The translations under genes and the position numbers were made by a program. The notes beneath the pieces are model-generated. The model was not told the origin of the DNA and searched no databases. It saw nothing but the letters and a program-made list of their open reading frames with translations. Source: Cryobacterium sp. BB307 (GTDB lineage: Bacteria > Actinomycetota > Actinomycetes > Actinomycetales > Microbacteriaceae). Taken from it: 64,000 bases of DNA. The DNA lies in assembly GCF_012274275.1 (NCBI RefSeq), contig NZ_JAANZA010000001.1, positions 806,001 to 870,000 of the forward strand, given 5' to 3'. Positions 38,708 through 47,843 of the stretch are shown piece by piece. Position 1 is the first letter of the stretch. The number at the start of each line of letters is the position of its first letter.

Positions 38708-39676
38708 GTGCGAAGCGACCGGCTGCCCCTCGTCATCGCCCATCGCGGCGCGAGCGGCTACCGACCCGAGCACACGCGGGACGCGTACCTGCTTGCCATT
38801 GAGATGGGGGCGGATGCGGTGGAGCCGGACATCGTGGCGACGCGCGACGGCGTGCTCGTCATCCGGCATGAGAACGAGATCTCCGGGACGACGGATGTCG
38901 CCGCGCACCCCGAGTTCGCTGACCGCAGGACCACCAAGGTCATCGACGGGCAGCGGGTGACCGGCTGGTTCACCGAGGACTTCACTTGGGCGGAGCTCGC
39001 CACGCTGCGCTCACTCGAGCGGCTGCCGCGCATCCGGAAAGCGAATGCCGCCTTCGACGGTCAGCAGGGCGTGCTGCGCCTGAGCGACCTGCTTGCGGTG
39101 CTCGATGAGGCGCAACGGCCGGTCGGGTTGGTTGCGGAGGTCAAGCACGCGACCCACTTTGATTCGGTCGGCTTGCCGCTCGATGAGCTTCTGACCGCCG
39201 AGCTCGGCGGGTGGGCCCGCGACGACCGGCTGATCGTCGAGTCGTTCGAGACGACAGTGCTCGGGAAGCTGCGTGGGCGCGGTGTGAGCGCGCCGGTCGT
39301 CTTCCTGGTCGAGGCGACCGGATCGCCCGCGGACGAGGTCGCCCTGCTCGGAAACGCCGCACCGACCTACGCCGATCACCTCACCGACGCCGGCCTCGAC
39401 GGGTTGGCCGGCAAGGTTGACGGAATCAGCGTCGCCAAGAGCATCCTGTTGGAGTCGGCTGAACTGGTCGAGCGTGCCCACGCGCGATCCTTGCGCGTCT
39501 TCACCTGGACGCTGCGCGCCGAGAATCGCTTCCTCGACCCACGCTTCCGGCTGGGCGGCTCCGGCTTTGGCGACTGGATGTCCGAGTTCCAGCTGATCAT
39601 GCACAGCGGCGTCGACGGCGTGTTCGCCGACCAGCCCGACCTGGCGATCACCGCGCGCAGCAGCCTCGACGACTAG
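38708..39676 (+). CDS. Glycerophosphodiester phosphodiesterase
   Basis: A GDPD/UgpQ-type TIM-barrel enzyme that cleaves glycerophosphodiesters to glycerol-3-phosphate and an alcohol. The 322-residue protein starts with PLVIAHRGASGYRPEHT (catalytic His and Arg), then GADAVEPDIVATRDGVLVIRHENE with the metal-binding Glu/Asp and second His; VAEVKH and FTWTLRAEN follow. No signal peptide, so probably cytoplasmic. The GTG is fixed by the family start and the upstream -10; the open frame before it is unsupported. Its product is the substrate of GlpD, encoded 6 kb away. Confidence 0.92.
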   Translation: MRSDRLPLVIAHRGASGYRPEHTRDAYLLAIEMGADAVEPDIVATRDGVLVIRHENEISGTTDVAAHPEFADRRTTKVIDGQRVTGWFTEDFTWAELATLRSLERLPRIRKANAAFDGQQGVLRLSDLLAVLDEAQRPVGLVAEVKHATHFDSVGLPLDELLTAELGGWARDDRLIVESFETTVLGKLRGRGVSAPVVFLVEATGSPADEVALLGNAAPTYADHLTDAGLDGLAGKVDGISVAKSILLESAELVERAHARSLRVFTWTLRAENRFLDPRFRLGGSGFGDWMSEFQLIMHSGVDGVFADQPDLAITARSSLDD

Positions 39677-39701
39677 CGGCCCCGACAGATAGGGGACTCG
39701 T

Positions 39702-39719
39702 GTCCCGAGCCCGCGGGAC
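39702..39719 (+). terminator. Small hairpin after the glycerophosphodiesterase gene
   Basis: A 6-bp stem GTCCCG/CGGGAC with 6-base loop, alternating with an overlapping hairpin at 39693-39706. Weak evidence for termination. Confidence 0.4.
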
Positions 39720-39814
39720 AGCGCGCTCTGGGGCAAGGGACTGCCCATTCGCGAGTGTTGTCGAGCGATCGGATGATCGCCGCGGTAATTGCCGTGCTCT
39801 CGACAAGGACAAAC

Positions 39815-41452
39815 GTGCATCCCACATCACACCCCCACCCGAAACTCAAGCGCGCGCTCCACCTCGGTGGCGCAGTCGCCCTCGCGCTTTCGCTGAGCGT
39901 CCCGCTCGCTGTCGTCTCGACCGCGCTCGACTTGGCTCCTGCCGCGTACGCCGCGGTCGAAACTCTCGACTTCCGGGCGTCTGCATCCGTTGGCCAGCCC
40001 ACCCTTCGCGTGCAAGCCGACGTCATTGTGAATGGCACAGTTCGCGGAGACCTGTACCCGCACGCTGAGATTTTCGGACCGGACGGCGTCTACTCACAGG
40101 GCCAGCTCGCCTTGGCTGGGCCGGGCAGCACCATCAAGGTGGCCGAGTTCGCGGACCTGCCGGACGGCCTCTACAGGATCCGGCTGACCGTCGACATTGA
40201 TGGGGAACCGTATTACGACGAGTTCTACGCAAGCATCGCAGCCCGCGAAAGCGACGCACCTGTCGTCTCTGCAGCGCTCACCCCCGGACCGAACGCTTCG
40301 GGCTGGAGCAACACGAGCACGACGCTGAACATCGACGCCGTCGACAGTGCAGCCGGTGTGCGCTACATCTACTACAGCATCGACAAGGGGCCCAGCATCC
40401 GGTCGGGAGTCAGCGTCGGCAACAGGCACAACGCCCGCGCCGCGCACGTGTTCAGCTCGAACGGCACCCCGCTCGTCGACTTCTGGGCGGAGGACTGGCA
40501 GGGCAACTTCAGCGAGCCGCAGAGCACGACCGTGCGGATCGACACGACCGGGCCCACCATCGACATCCAGTCGCCCGCTGAAGACTTCACCGTGTTCATC
40601 GGCGATGAGCTGAACGCCAACTTCTCGTGCGAGGACGCCGCATCCGGTGTCGCCTCGTGCGAAGGAACAGTGGCCGACGGTGAGAGCCTGCCGACCGACG
40701 TGGCCGGCGACTTCGACTTCACCGTCACGGCCACCGACCTCGCCGGCAACACCTCCGCCCGGACCGTGACCTACACCGTCCGTGACATCGACGGCCCGCA
40801 GGTCACGATGGAGCCGGTCGGTGTGAACTCCAGCGGATGGCTGAACCGCAGCAGCTCGGTGCGCGTGTATGCCGACGATGCAAGCCGAGTTGCCTACTTG
40901 TACTGGAGCTACGAGGCGACGAACGGTGACATCGTCCGCGGCGAAGCGTTCGGCGAGGAAACCACGATCGAGTTCACCGAGAGCGGCGAGTACCTGGTGT
41001 GGGCCGGCGCGATCGATGAGCACGAGAACGGCGAAGAGCCCGTTAGTGCTCGCTTCAACGTCGACATGGATGACCCCGTGATCTCGGTTTCGGTGCCGCA
41101 GCCGGTCGGCCCGCTGCCCGGCGAGTACCAGCAGGGGCAGCGCCTCGTCGCTGACTTCGAGTGCACCGATGCGCTCTCCGGTATCGCCGACTGCGACGCG
41201 TCAGTCGCGAATGGCGAGCAGCTGCCGACCGATGAGGTCGGCGAGTTCGAGTTCACCGTGACCGCGACGGATGTTGCCGGTAACGAGGTCACGCGCGTCG
41301 TGTCCTACCGCGTCGTCGCGTCCACGGCACCATCCATCCCGACGGTGCTCGCCCAGACCGGCGCGAACGCGCTGCCTGGCCTGCTCGCCGCCGGCGCGAC
41401 CCTCTTGATCGGCGGCGCCCTGGTCGGCATCCGCCGGTTCTCCCGCCGCTAG
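39815..41452 (+). CDS. LAxTG cell-wall-anchored protein with alternating Ig-like repeats
   Basis: A 545-residue surface protein of unknown function. Signal peptide 1-46 (basic KLKRALHLGG, hydrophobic core, APAAYA). After an N-terminal beta domain (47-143) two module types alternate. Module A (148-243, 327-417) shares a SGW.N.SS start and a sheet-rich body. Module B (245-323, 420-502) shares a Cys pair (272/282 and 450/460), the stretch DGESLPT or NGEQLPT, and FTVTATD.AGN. The sorting signal is LAQTG (512-516), followed by a hydrophobic segment and GIRRFSRR. GTG 39815 has AAGGA 5 bases upstream. The B modules resemble bacterial Ig-like or HYR domains. The Cys pairs could form disulfides. Confidence 0.82.
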   Translation: MHPTSHPHPKLKRALHLGGAVALALSLSVPLAVVSTALDLAPAAYAAVETLDFRASASVGQPTLRVQADVIVNGTVRGDLYPHAEIFGPDGVYSQGQLALAGPGSTIKVAEFADLPDGLYRIRLTVDIDGEPYYDEFYASIAARESDAPVVSAALTPGPNASGWSNTSTTLNIDAVDSAAGVRYIYYSIDKGPSIRSGVSVGNRHNARAAHVFSSNGTPLVDFWAEDWQGNFSEPQSTTVRIDTTGPTIDIQSPAEDFTVFIGDELNANFSCEDAASGVASCEGTVADGESLPTDVAGDFDFTVTATDLAGNTSARTVTYTVRDIDGPQVTMEPVGVNSSGWLNRSSSVRVYADDASRVAYLYWSYEATNGDIVRGEAFGEETTIEFTESGEYLVWAGAIDEHENGEEPVSARFNVDMDDPVISVSVPQPVGPLPGEYQQGQRLVADFECTDALSGIADCDASVANGEQLPTDEVGEFEFTVTATDVAGNEVTRVVSYRVVASTAPSIPTVLAQTGANALPGLLAAGATLLIGGALVGIRRFSRR

Positions 41453-41457
41453 CGCCC

Positions 41458-41512
41458 AGTTGCCCGCTTCGGCCCCTGTTTGTGCACGATTCAGGGGCCG
41501 AAGTGGGCAACT
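41458..41512. repeat. 55-bp dispersed palindrome, copy 1
   Basis: Arms 41458-41478 and 41492-41512 are inverted with 20 of 21 matches, around a 13-base loop. The arm AGTTGCCCACTTCGGCCC occurs again at 62843-62896. It begins 5 bases after the stop of the second LAxTG gene and could end its transcript. Confidence 0.85.
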
Positions 41513-41597
41513 TGCGTTCTGGTGCAAGGAGCCGGCGGTCCCGACAGGCTCGAGTACCGAGAGACGCGCGCGGCCGGAGCGAGTCAGTCGCCCAGCC

Positions 41598-41603
41598 TAG
41601 AAT
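41598..41603 (+). promoter_or_regulatory. -10 box of pcrA
   Basis: TAGAAT lies 9 bases before ATG 41613 and 3 bases before GTG 41607, giving an almost leaderless mRNA and favouring the ATG. Confidence 0.5.
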
Positions 41604-41612
41604 TGGGTGGCA

Positions 41613-44036
41613 ATGACCAACCTGCGCGAACTAGCCGACCACATCTCGCCCTTGCTGGAGGGACTCAACCCGCAGCAGCGCGAGGCCGTCGAGCATCGCG
41701 GACCGGCGCTGCTGATCCTCGCCGGGGCAGGCTCCGGCAAGACCAGCGTGCTCACCCGCCGCATCGCCCACCTCATCGCGTCACGGGATGCCTGGCCGAG
41801 CCAGATCCTCGCCATCACGTTCACGAACAAGGCGGCCGGCGAGATGCGCGAGCGCGTGCAATCGCTCGTCGGCGGAGCCGCCGACGGGATGTGGATTTCC
41901 ACCTTCCACTCGGCGTGCGTGCGCATCCTACGTCGTGAGGCGGAGAGCTTCGGCTACACCAAGAGCTTCACCATCTACGACTCGGCCGACTCACGCGCCC
42001 TGATCAAGCGCATCATCAAGGACCTCGACGCCGACACCTTCGGCTTCACCGTCAGCCAGGTCGCCGGGCGCATCTCCAAGCTCAAGAACGAACTGCAGGA
42101 CATCGAGAGCTACGCGCGCGGCGCCAATTTCAGCGACCCGGCCGAGGCCGTCTTCGTGGAGATGTTCCGCCGCTACACCGCGGAACTCACGCGCGCCAAC
42201 GCGTTCGACTTCGACGACCTCATTGCGCAGACGGTGTACCTGTTCCGCGCCTTCCCGCGGGTGGCCGCGCTCTACCAGCGGCGGTTCCGACATATTCTCG
42301 TTGACGAATACCAGGACACTAACCACGCCCAGTACTCGCTCATCCGGGAGCTGACTCGCCCGCCCGCCCCGGAGGATCTGGCTGGCGCCGTCGGTTTCGA
42401 CGGTATGCCGCTTCAGGAATATGACCGGCCGCTGCCGCCGGCATCACTTACCGTCGTCGGTGACTCCGACCAGTCGATCTACGCGTTCCGCGGGGCAGAC
42501 ATCCGGAACATCGTCGAATTCGAACGCGACTTCCCGCAGACGAAGGTGATCCTGCTCGAGCAGAACTACCGGTCGACGCAGAACATCCTCAGTGCGGCCA
42601 ACTCGGTGATCGCGAACAATTTCGATCGCAAGGACAAGAAGCTGTTCACCACGATCGGCGACGGCGAGAAGCTGATCGGATTCACCGGCTACAGCCAGCA
42701 CGACGAAGCGCAGTTCATCGCCGACGAGATCACGACGTTGCGAGAAGCGGGAACCGACTACAAGGACATCGCCGTCTTCTACCGCACCAACGCGCAGACC
42801 CGTGCGCTGGAGGAGATCTTCATCCGCTCGGCGATCCCGTACCGGGTGCTGGGTGGCACCAAGTTCTATGAGCGCGCCGAGATCAAGGATGTGCTCGGCT
42901 ACCTGATCGCGGTCGCCAACCCGGCCGACCCCATCGCTCTGCGGCGCATCCTGAACACTCCGAAGCGGGGAATCGGTCCGGCGACCGAGGCGGCGCTGCA
43001 GAGCCACGCTGATAAGGCGGGGATCACGCTGCGCGAGGCGTTGCGGTTTGCCGGCGACCTGGGCCTCGGGCCGAAGGTGACCTCAGCGATCATGGGTCTT
43101 TCCGCGATCCTTGACGAGGCGACCCACCTGGCCGACCCTGAGGGGTCACGGTCACGCCCGGCGCCCGTGCCGGATGTGCTGGCGCTGCTGCTCGAGCGGA
43201 CCGGGTACCTCGATGTGTTGCACAACAGCCGCGACCCGCAGGATGAGGCCCGCGCGGAGAACGTCGAAGAGTTGATGTCCGTCACGCGGGAGTTCCAGCG
43301 GAACAACCCGGATGGCACGCTCATCGACTTCCTCACCGAGGTCTCGCTCGTCGCCGCCGCGGACGAATTGGACGACTCCAGCGGCACCGTCTCGCTCATG
43401 ACGCTGCACACCGCCAAGGGGCTGGAGTACGAGGTGGTGTTCCTCGCCGGCGTCGAGGAGGGTCTGCTGCCGCACCAGATGTCGGCGGGTGAACCGGGCG
43501 GCCCTGCCGAGGAGCGCCGCTTGTTCTACGTCGGACTCACGCGTGCCAGGCGGCTGCTGTACCTGACACTTGCGATGACTAGGGCCCAATTCGGCGACGT
43601 CGCCGTGGCGATGCCGTCGCGGTATCTCCAGGAGATCCCGCCGGAGCTCATCGACTGGCGACAGTCGCCGGGGATGGCGACCTCACGCGGTGGAACGCAG
43701 CCGCGAGCGCTCAACGCGCGGCGCGGAGCGTTCGGGGCCGAGGGTATCGGCGGCTACGCGCTCGAATCATCCGGGCCGGGCGCAACGGCACGGGCACGGA
43801 TGGCAGCGCGCGCCGAGAAGCCGAAGACGGAGTGGGCGAATCGGGTCACGGGCACGGTGCGCGACAACGGCGACCTGACCCTCGCGGTCGGTGATCGCAT
43901 CCGGCACACCGACTTCGGCGACGGCAAGGTGACGGCTGTCACCGGCAACGGACCGAAGTCGGTCGCCGAGGTGCAGTTCGACACCGCGGGCCGCAAGCGC
44001 CTGCTGATCAAGATCGCGCCGATCGAGAAGCTCTGA
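41613..44036 (+). CDS. pcrA: ATP-dependent DNA helicase PcrA/UvrD
   Basis: A superfamily 1A 3'-5' helicase for repair and replication-fork upkeep. The 807-residue protein has the Q motif LNPQQREAVEH, Walker A GAGSGKT (38-44), motif Ia TFTNKAAGEMRERV, Walker B VDEYQDTN, motif III GDSDQSIYAFRGA, QNYRST, motif V SLMTLHTAKGLEYEVVFL and motif VI YVGLTRAR. The C-terminal ~60 residues form the Tudor-like domain (GDRIRHTDFGDGKVTAV) that binds RNA polymerase in PcrA. GTG 41607 would add two residues. It starts the pcrA-sucC-sucD-perM-purN-purH order shared with M. tuberculosis. Confidence 0.97.
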   Translation: MTNLRELADHISPLLEGLNPQQREAVEHRGPALLILAGAGSGKTSVLTRRIAHLIASRDAWPSQILAITFTNKAAGEMRERVQSLVGGAADGMWISTFHSACVRILRREAESFGYTKSFTIYDSADSRALIKRIIKDLDADTFGFTVSQVAGRISKLKNELQDIESYARGANFSDPAEAVFVEMFRRYTAELTRANAFDFDDLIAQTVYLFRAFPRVAALYQRRFRHILVDEYQDTNHAQYSLIRELTRPPAPEDLAGAVGFDGMPLQEYDRPLPPASLTVVGDSDQSIYAFRGADIRNIVEFERDFPQTKVILLEQNYRSTQNILSAANSVIANNFDRKDKKLFTTIGDGEKLIGFTGYSQHDEAQFIADEITTLREAGTDYKDIAVFYRTNAQTRALEEIFIRSAIPYRVLGGTKFYERAEIKDVLGYLIAVANPADPIALRRILNTPKRGIGPATEAALQSHADKAGITLREALRFAGDLGLGPKVTSAIMGLSAILDEATHLADPEGSRSRPAPVPDVLALLLERTGYLDVLHNSRDPQDEARAENVEELMSVTREFQRNNPDGTLIDFLTEVSLVAAADELDDSSGTVSLMTLHTAKGLEYEVVFLAGVEEGLLPHQMSAGEPGGPAEERRLFYVGLTRARRLLYLTLAMTRAQFGDVAVAMPSRYLQEIPPELIDWRQSPGMATSRGGTQPRALNARRGAFGAEGIGGYALESSGPGATARARMAARAEKPKTEWANRVTGTVRDNGDLTLAVGDRIRHTDFGDGKVTAVTGNGPKSVAEVQFDTAGRKRLLIKIAPIEKL

Positions 44037-44063
44037 CGCGCTGTGCCCGAGGGGTCGGTAACC

Positions 44064-44087
44064 GGCCTTCCTGGTGATGGAAAGGCC
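44064..44087 (+). terminator. Probable terminator after pcrA
   Basis: GGCCTT (44064-44069) pairs with AAGGCC (44082-44087), with further pairing inside, and CTTTT follows. The rest of the 281-base gap to sucC holds a TAGGCT at 44222-44227 that could start a ~85-base sucC leader; I see nothing else in it. Confidence 0.6.
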
Positions 44088-44317
44088 CTTTTGTGACCGC
44101 CGGGCAGTTCGGCCTCAGAGCACGGTCGCGCCGAAGCGACCACGGCGCCTCTATGGAAACATCGTCCGTTCTTAACCGGGCCTCCATGACCGGCTCGGGG
44201 AAACCGTGCATTTCCACGGGGTAGGCTCTTCGATGGCCCGATTGTCTCGACGTCAAACAATGTGCGCGCTGGCAGTGGCCGATTCTGCTCCTCGACTTCA
44301 CGCATTGGACTAAGACT

Positions 44318-45481
44318 GTGGATCTTTTCGAGTACCAGGCCCGTGACCTCTTTGAGGCCTACGGCGTGCCTGTGCTGGCTGGCCTTGTGGCCGACACCCC
44401 TGAAGAAGCGAAGGCGGCGGCCGAGAAACTCGGTGGCACCGTTGTCGTGAAGGCCCAGGTGAAGACAGGCGGCCGCGGCAAGGCGGGCGGCGTGAAGGTC
44501 GTCCACAACCCGGATGAGGCGTTCGCGGCGGCGCAGCAGATCCTCGGCCTCGACATCAAGGGCCACATCGTCAAGCGCGTGATGATCGCGGCCGGTGCGG
44601 CGATCGACCGCGAGTTCTACTTCTCGGTGCTGCTCGACCGGGCCAACCGCTCCTACCTTTCTCTCACGAGCGTCGAGGGCGGCATGGAGATCGAGCAGCT
44701 CGCGGTCGAGAAGCCCGAGGCGCTCGCACGCATCGAGGTCAACCCGCTCGAGGGCATCAGCGAGGCGAAGGCGAAGGAGATCGCATCCGCCGCAGGCTTT
44801 CCCGACGAGCTGACGGACAAGGTCGCCGACGTTTTCGTGAAGCTGTTCGAGGTCTACAAGAACGAAGACGCGACCCTCGTCGAGGTCAACCCGCTGGTGC
44901 TCACCAAGGACGGCGAGATCATCGCCCTCGACGGCAAGGTGACCCTGGACGACAACGCGTCGTTCCGCCACCCCAAGCACGAGCTGCTCGAGGACAAGTC
45001 GTCGGCCGACCCGCTCGAGGCGAAGGCCAAGGAGAACGACCTCAACTACGTGAAGCTCGACGGTGAGGTCGGTGTCATCGGAAACGGTGCCGGGCTCGTC
45101 ATGTCGACCCTCGACGTCGTCGCCTACGCGGGCGAGAAGCACGGCGGGGTGAAGCCGGCCAACTTCCTCGACATCGGCGGTGGCGCATCCGCTGAGGTGA
45201 TGGCAGCCGGGCTCGACGTGATCCTCGGCGACCCGCAGGTCAAGAGCGTGTTCGTCAACGTCTTCGGCGGCATCACCGCGTGCGACGCGGTCGCCAAGGG
45301 CATCGTCGGCGCGCTCGCCGAGCTGGGCGCATCCGCGAACAAGCCGCTCGTTGTCCGCCTCGACGGCAACAAGGTCGAGGAGGGCCGCGCCATCCTGCGG
45401 GATGCGAACCACCCGCTGGTCACCCTCGCTGCGAACATGGACGAAGGCGCCGACAAGGCCGCCGAGCTGGCTAACGCCTGA
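44318..45481 (+). CDS. sucC: Succinate--CoA ligase [ADP-forming] subunit beta
   Basis: Beta subunit of the TCA-cycle enzyme that converts succinyl-CoA to succinate with formation of ATP or GTP. The 387-residue protein has an N-terminal ATP-grasp domain ([36 protein letters not shown]) and a C-terminal flavodoxin-like domain with FLDIGGGAS and [16 protein letters not shown] start. The alpha subunit gene follows after 32 bases. A leader of about 85 bases is possible from the TAGGCT at 44222. Confidence 0.97.
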   Translation: MDLFEYQARDLFEAYGVPVLAGLVADTPEEAKAAAEKLGGTVVVKAQVKTGGRGKAGGVKVVHNPDEAFAAAQQILGLDIKGHIVKRVMIAAGAAIDREFYFSVLLDRANRSYLSLTSVEGGMEIEQLAVEKPEALARIEVNPLEGISEAKAKEIASAAGFPDELTDKVADVFVKLFEVYKNEDATLVEVNPLVLTKDGEIIALDGKVTLDDNASFRHPKHELLEDKSSADPLEAKAKENDLNYVKLDGEVGVIGNGAGLVMSTLDVVAYAGEKHGGVKPANFLDIGGGASAEVMAAGLDVILGDPQVKSVFVNVFGGITACDAVAKGIVGALAELGASANKPLVVRLDGNKVEEGRAILRDANHPLVTLAANMDEGADKAAELANA

Positions 45482-45513
45482 CACACGAGACTGAAGAGCT
45501 AGGAAATAAGAGA

Positions 45514-46401
45514 ATGTCGATCTTTCTGAACAAGGACTCCAAGGTCATCGTGCAGGGCATCACCGGCAGCGAGGGCACCAAGCACACCGCGCTCATGCTC
45601 AAGGCCGGCACCAAGGTGGTCGGCGGCGTGAACGCTCGAAAGGCCGGCACGACCGTGCTGCACGGCGATGTCGAGCTGCCGGTGTTCGGCACCGTTGCTG
45701 AGGCAATCGAGAAGACGGGCGCGGATGTCTCCATCGCCTTCGTCCCGCCGGCGTTCACCAAGGACGCGATGATCGAGGCCATCGACGCCGAGATCCCGCT
45801 GCTCGTGGTGATCACCGAGGGCGTTCCGGTGGGCGACACCGCTGAGGCGTGGGCGTACGCGACCAGCAAGGGCAACACGACCCGGATCATCGGGCCGAAC
45901 TGCCCGGGCATCATCACCCCGGACGAGGCTCTCGTCGGGATCACTCCGGCGAACATCACCGGCAAGGGACCGATCGGACTCGTCTCGAAGTCGGGAACGC
46001 TGACCTACCAGATGATGTACGAGCTGCGCGACCTGGGCTTCTCCACCGCCATCGGCATCGGCGGCGACCCGGTCATCGGAACGACCCACATCGACGCGCT
46101 CGCCGCGTTCGAGGCCGACCCGGAGACCAAGGCGATCGTGATGATCGGTGAGATCGGCGGCGACGCCGAGGAGCGCGCAGCCGACTTCATCAAGGCCAAC
46201 GTCACCAAACCGGTCGTCGGCTACGTCGCGGGCTTCACCGCTCCGGAGGGCAAGACGATGGGTCACGCCGGCGCGATCGTGTCCGGCTCCGCCGGTACCG
46301 CGCAGGCCAAGAAGGAAGCACTCGAGGCCGCGGGCGTGAAGGTCGGCAAGACCCCGTCCGAGACCGCGACCCTGATGCGCGAGGTGCTCGCCTCCCTGTA
46401 G
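45514..46401 (+). CDS. sucD: Succinate--CoA ligase [ADP-forming] subunit alpha
   Basis: Alpha subunit carrying the CoA-binding Rossmann domain and the phosphorylated histidine. The 295-residue protein starts [21 protein letters not shown], has [10 protein letters not shown] and the active-site loop GHAGAIVSG with His251. The ribosome site lies in AGGAAATAAGAGA before the ATG. A strong terminator follows, so sucCD is a two-gene operon. Confidence 0.97.
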   Translation: MSIFLNKDSKVIVQGITGSEGTKHTALMLKAGTKVVGGVNARKAGTTVLHGDVELPVFGTVAEAIEKTGADVSIAFVPPAFTKDAMIEAIDAEIPLLVVITEGVPVGDTAEAWAYATSKGNTTRIIGPNCPGIITPDEALVGITPANITGKGPIGLVSKSGTLTYQMMYELRDLGFSTAIGIGGDPVIGTTHIDALAAFEADPETKAIVMIGEIGGDAEERAADFIKANVTKPVVGYVAGFTAPEGKTMGHAGAIVSGSAGTAQAKKEALEAAGVKVGKTPSETATLMREVLASL

Positions 46402-46415
46402 GGGTTGGTTTCATG

Positions 46416-46441
46416 AAGGGCCCGTCTTCGGACGGGCTCTT
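46416..46441 (+). terminator. Intrinsic terminator after sucD
   Basis: An 11-bp stem with one G-T pair (46416-46426 and 46431-46441) and TTCG loop, 14 bases after the sucD stop. Confidence 0.85.
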
Positions 46442-46454
46442 CGTCATCCGGCTA

Positions 46455-46538
46455 CTGAAAATGCAGGAGATCCGGGGCGAAACACGCCCGCGCGGTAACG
46501 CACAACGGCGCGTCGCGGTGGATCTCCTGCATATTCAG
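46455..46538. repeat. 84-bp palindromic element between sucD and the DUF6350 gene
   Basis: Terminal arms 46455-46473 and 46520-46538 are inverted with 18 of 19 matches (left arm CTGAAAATGCAGGAGATCC). The 46-base centre is very GC-rich and can form a further small hairpin. Its left arm shares ATGCAGGA with the element at 9743. It comes directly after the sucD terminator, so termination is not its only likely role. Confidence 0.75.
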
Positions 46539-46580
46539 TGGGGAACGGCGGGGGTGTCGGGGCGGATGCGGGTGCGCCGG

Positions 46581-46586
46581 TAGCCT
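46581..46586 (+). promoter_or_regulatory. -10 box of the DUF6350 gene
   Basis: TAGCCT lies 9 bases before the ATG at 46596, so the mRNA should be leaderless or nearly so. Confidence 0.45.
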
Positions 46587-46595
46587 CGACACGAC

Positions 46596-47834
46596 ATGAA
46601 CCGCCCGCTCACCGCCCTGTTCGCCGCACTCGAGGCGCTGCTCGTCGCGGGCATCGGCATCGGCCTGCCGCTCGTGCCGCTGACCCTGCTCTGGGCGTAC
46701 CAGTACGGGCTCCAGGTCGACTGGGTCGTCTTCTGGCGCGGCTCGGTGGACGCGTGGTTGCTCGGGCACGGCGCGGATGTGCGCTTCATGCTCGACCCGC
46801 TCGTCGCGGCATCCGTCGGATTCGAGGGGGCGGGTGAGTCGTTCCCGATCACCATTGCCGCGCTCGGCTTCGGGCTGCTGACGCTGCTGCTCGCGCAGCG
46901 AGCCGGTCGCCGGATCGCCGAGACCCCGCACCGACTGGTTGGCATCGGCACCGCACTCATCGTCTTCTTCGGCATCTCGCTCGGCGCCACGCTCAGCGCA
47001 CTGCACCCGCTCGCGCGACCCTCGATCTGGCAGGGTGCGCTGCTGCCGACGCTGGTGTTCGCGCTCGGACTCTGCATCGGCTCGGAGATCGCCCGTGCGC
47101 GGCTGCGCGGCCAGCGCACCCAGGAGAAGGAGAGCATCGTCACGCGCCTGATCGACCGCGTGCCGGCCGACATTCGGCTCGTCGCGGGTCAGATCCTGCG
47201 CGGAGGCACCGTGGCGGTCGCCCTGGTGACGGCCGCGGCCGCCGTCGCGACGACCGTGCTCATCGCCACCAGCTACGGCGGCATCATCGCGCTCTACGAG
47301 GGCATCCACGCCGGGGTGCTGGGGGGCGTCACCCTCACTCTCGGACAACTGGCGTTCATCCCCAATCTGGTCGTCTGGGCGGCGAGTTGGCTCGTCGGTC
47401 CCGGGTTCGCTCTCGGCACCGGCTCGTCGGTGAGCCCGCTCGGCACGAGCCTCGGGCCGGTTCCGGCCGTCCCGGTGTTCGGCGCCTTCCCGGCGGGTGA
47501 TCTGGCGTTCGGATTCCTCGGCCTCCTCGTTCCGGTGCTCGCCGGCCTGCTCGCCGGGCTCATGGTCCGCTCCCGGCTCGGTGACCGCTCGACGCTCGAA
47601 CTGGTCGGCATCGGCGCCGGCATCGGCGTGCTCGGTGGCGCCCTCCTCGCCGCGCTCGCCGCCGCATCCGCCGGGGCACTCGGGCCCGGTCGGCTGGTTG
47701 ACGTCGGCCCCAACCCGTGGCTCGTCGCTGCGTTCGCAGCGCTCGAGTTCGGGATTCCGGCGATCCTCGGCCTGGTCTCCGCCCGAGCTCGCGAGTTCGT
47801 CACGACGGCGCGAGAGGCCAGCGCAGAGCAATAG
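46596..47834 (+). CDS. DUF6350 (PerM-like) polytopic membrane protein
   Basis: A 412-residue protein with about ten hydrophobic segments. It occupies the place of M. tuberculosis perM (Rv0955), directly before purN-purH and after sucCD, and its opening LTALFAALEALLVAGIGIGLPL and WGY-type second segment fit the DUF6350 family. PerM in mycobacteria supports cell division and persistence; the same role here is an inference from position and topology. ATG 46596 is near-leaderless. Its TAG stop is part of the -10 box of purN. Confidence 0.78.
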   Translation: MNRPLTALFAALEALLVAGIGIGLPLVPLTLLWAYQYGLQVDWVVFWRGSVDAWLLGHGADVRFMLDPLVAASVGFEGAGESFPITIAALGFGLLTLLLAQRAGRRIAETPHRLVGIGTALIVFFGISLGATLSALHPLARPSIWQGALLPTLVFALGLCIGSEIARARLRGQRTQEKESIVTRLIDRVPADIRLVAGQILRGGTVAVALVTAAAAVATTVLIATSYGGIIALYEGIHAGVLGGVTLTLGQLAFIPNLVVWAASWLVGPGFALGTGSSVSPLGTSLGPVPAVPVFGAFPAGDLAFGFLGLLVPVLAGLLAGLMVRSRLGDRSTLELVGIGAGIGVLGGALLAALAAASAGALGPGRLVDVGPNPWLVAAFAALEFGIPAILGLVSARAREFVTTAREASAEQ

Positions 47835-47837
47835 GCT
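47832..47837 (+). promoter_or_regulatory. -10 box of purN, overlapping the stop codon of the DUF6350 gene
   Basis: TAGGCT ends 6 bases before the GTG at 47844; its TAG is the stop codon of the preceding gene, the same arrangement as at 34663. Confidence 0.6.
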
Positions 47838-47843
47838 CAATGA

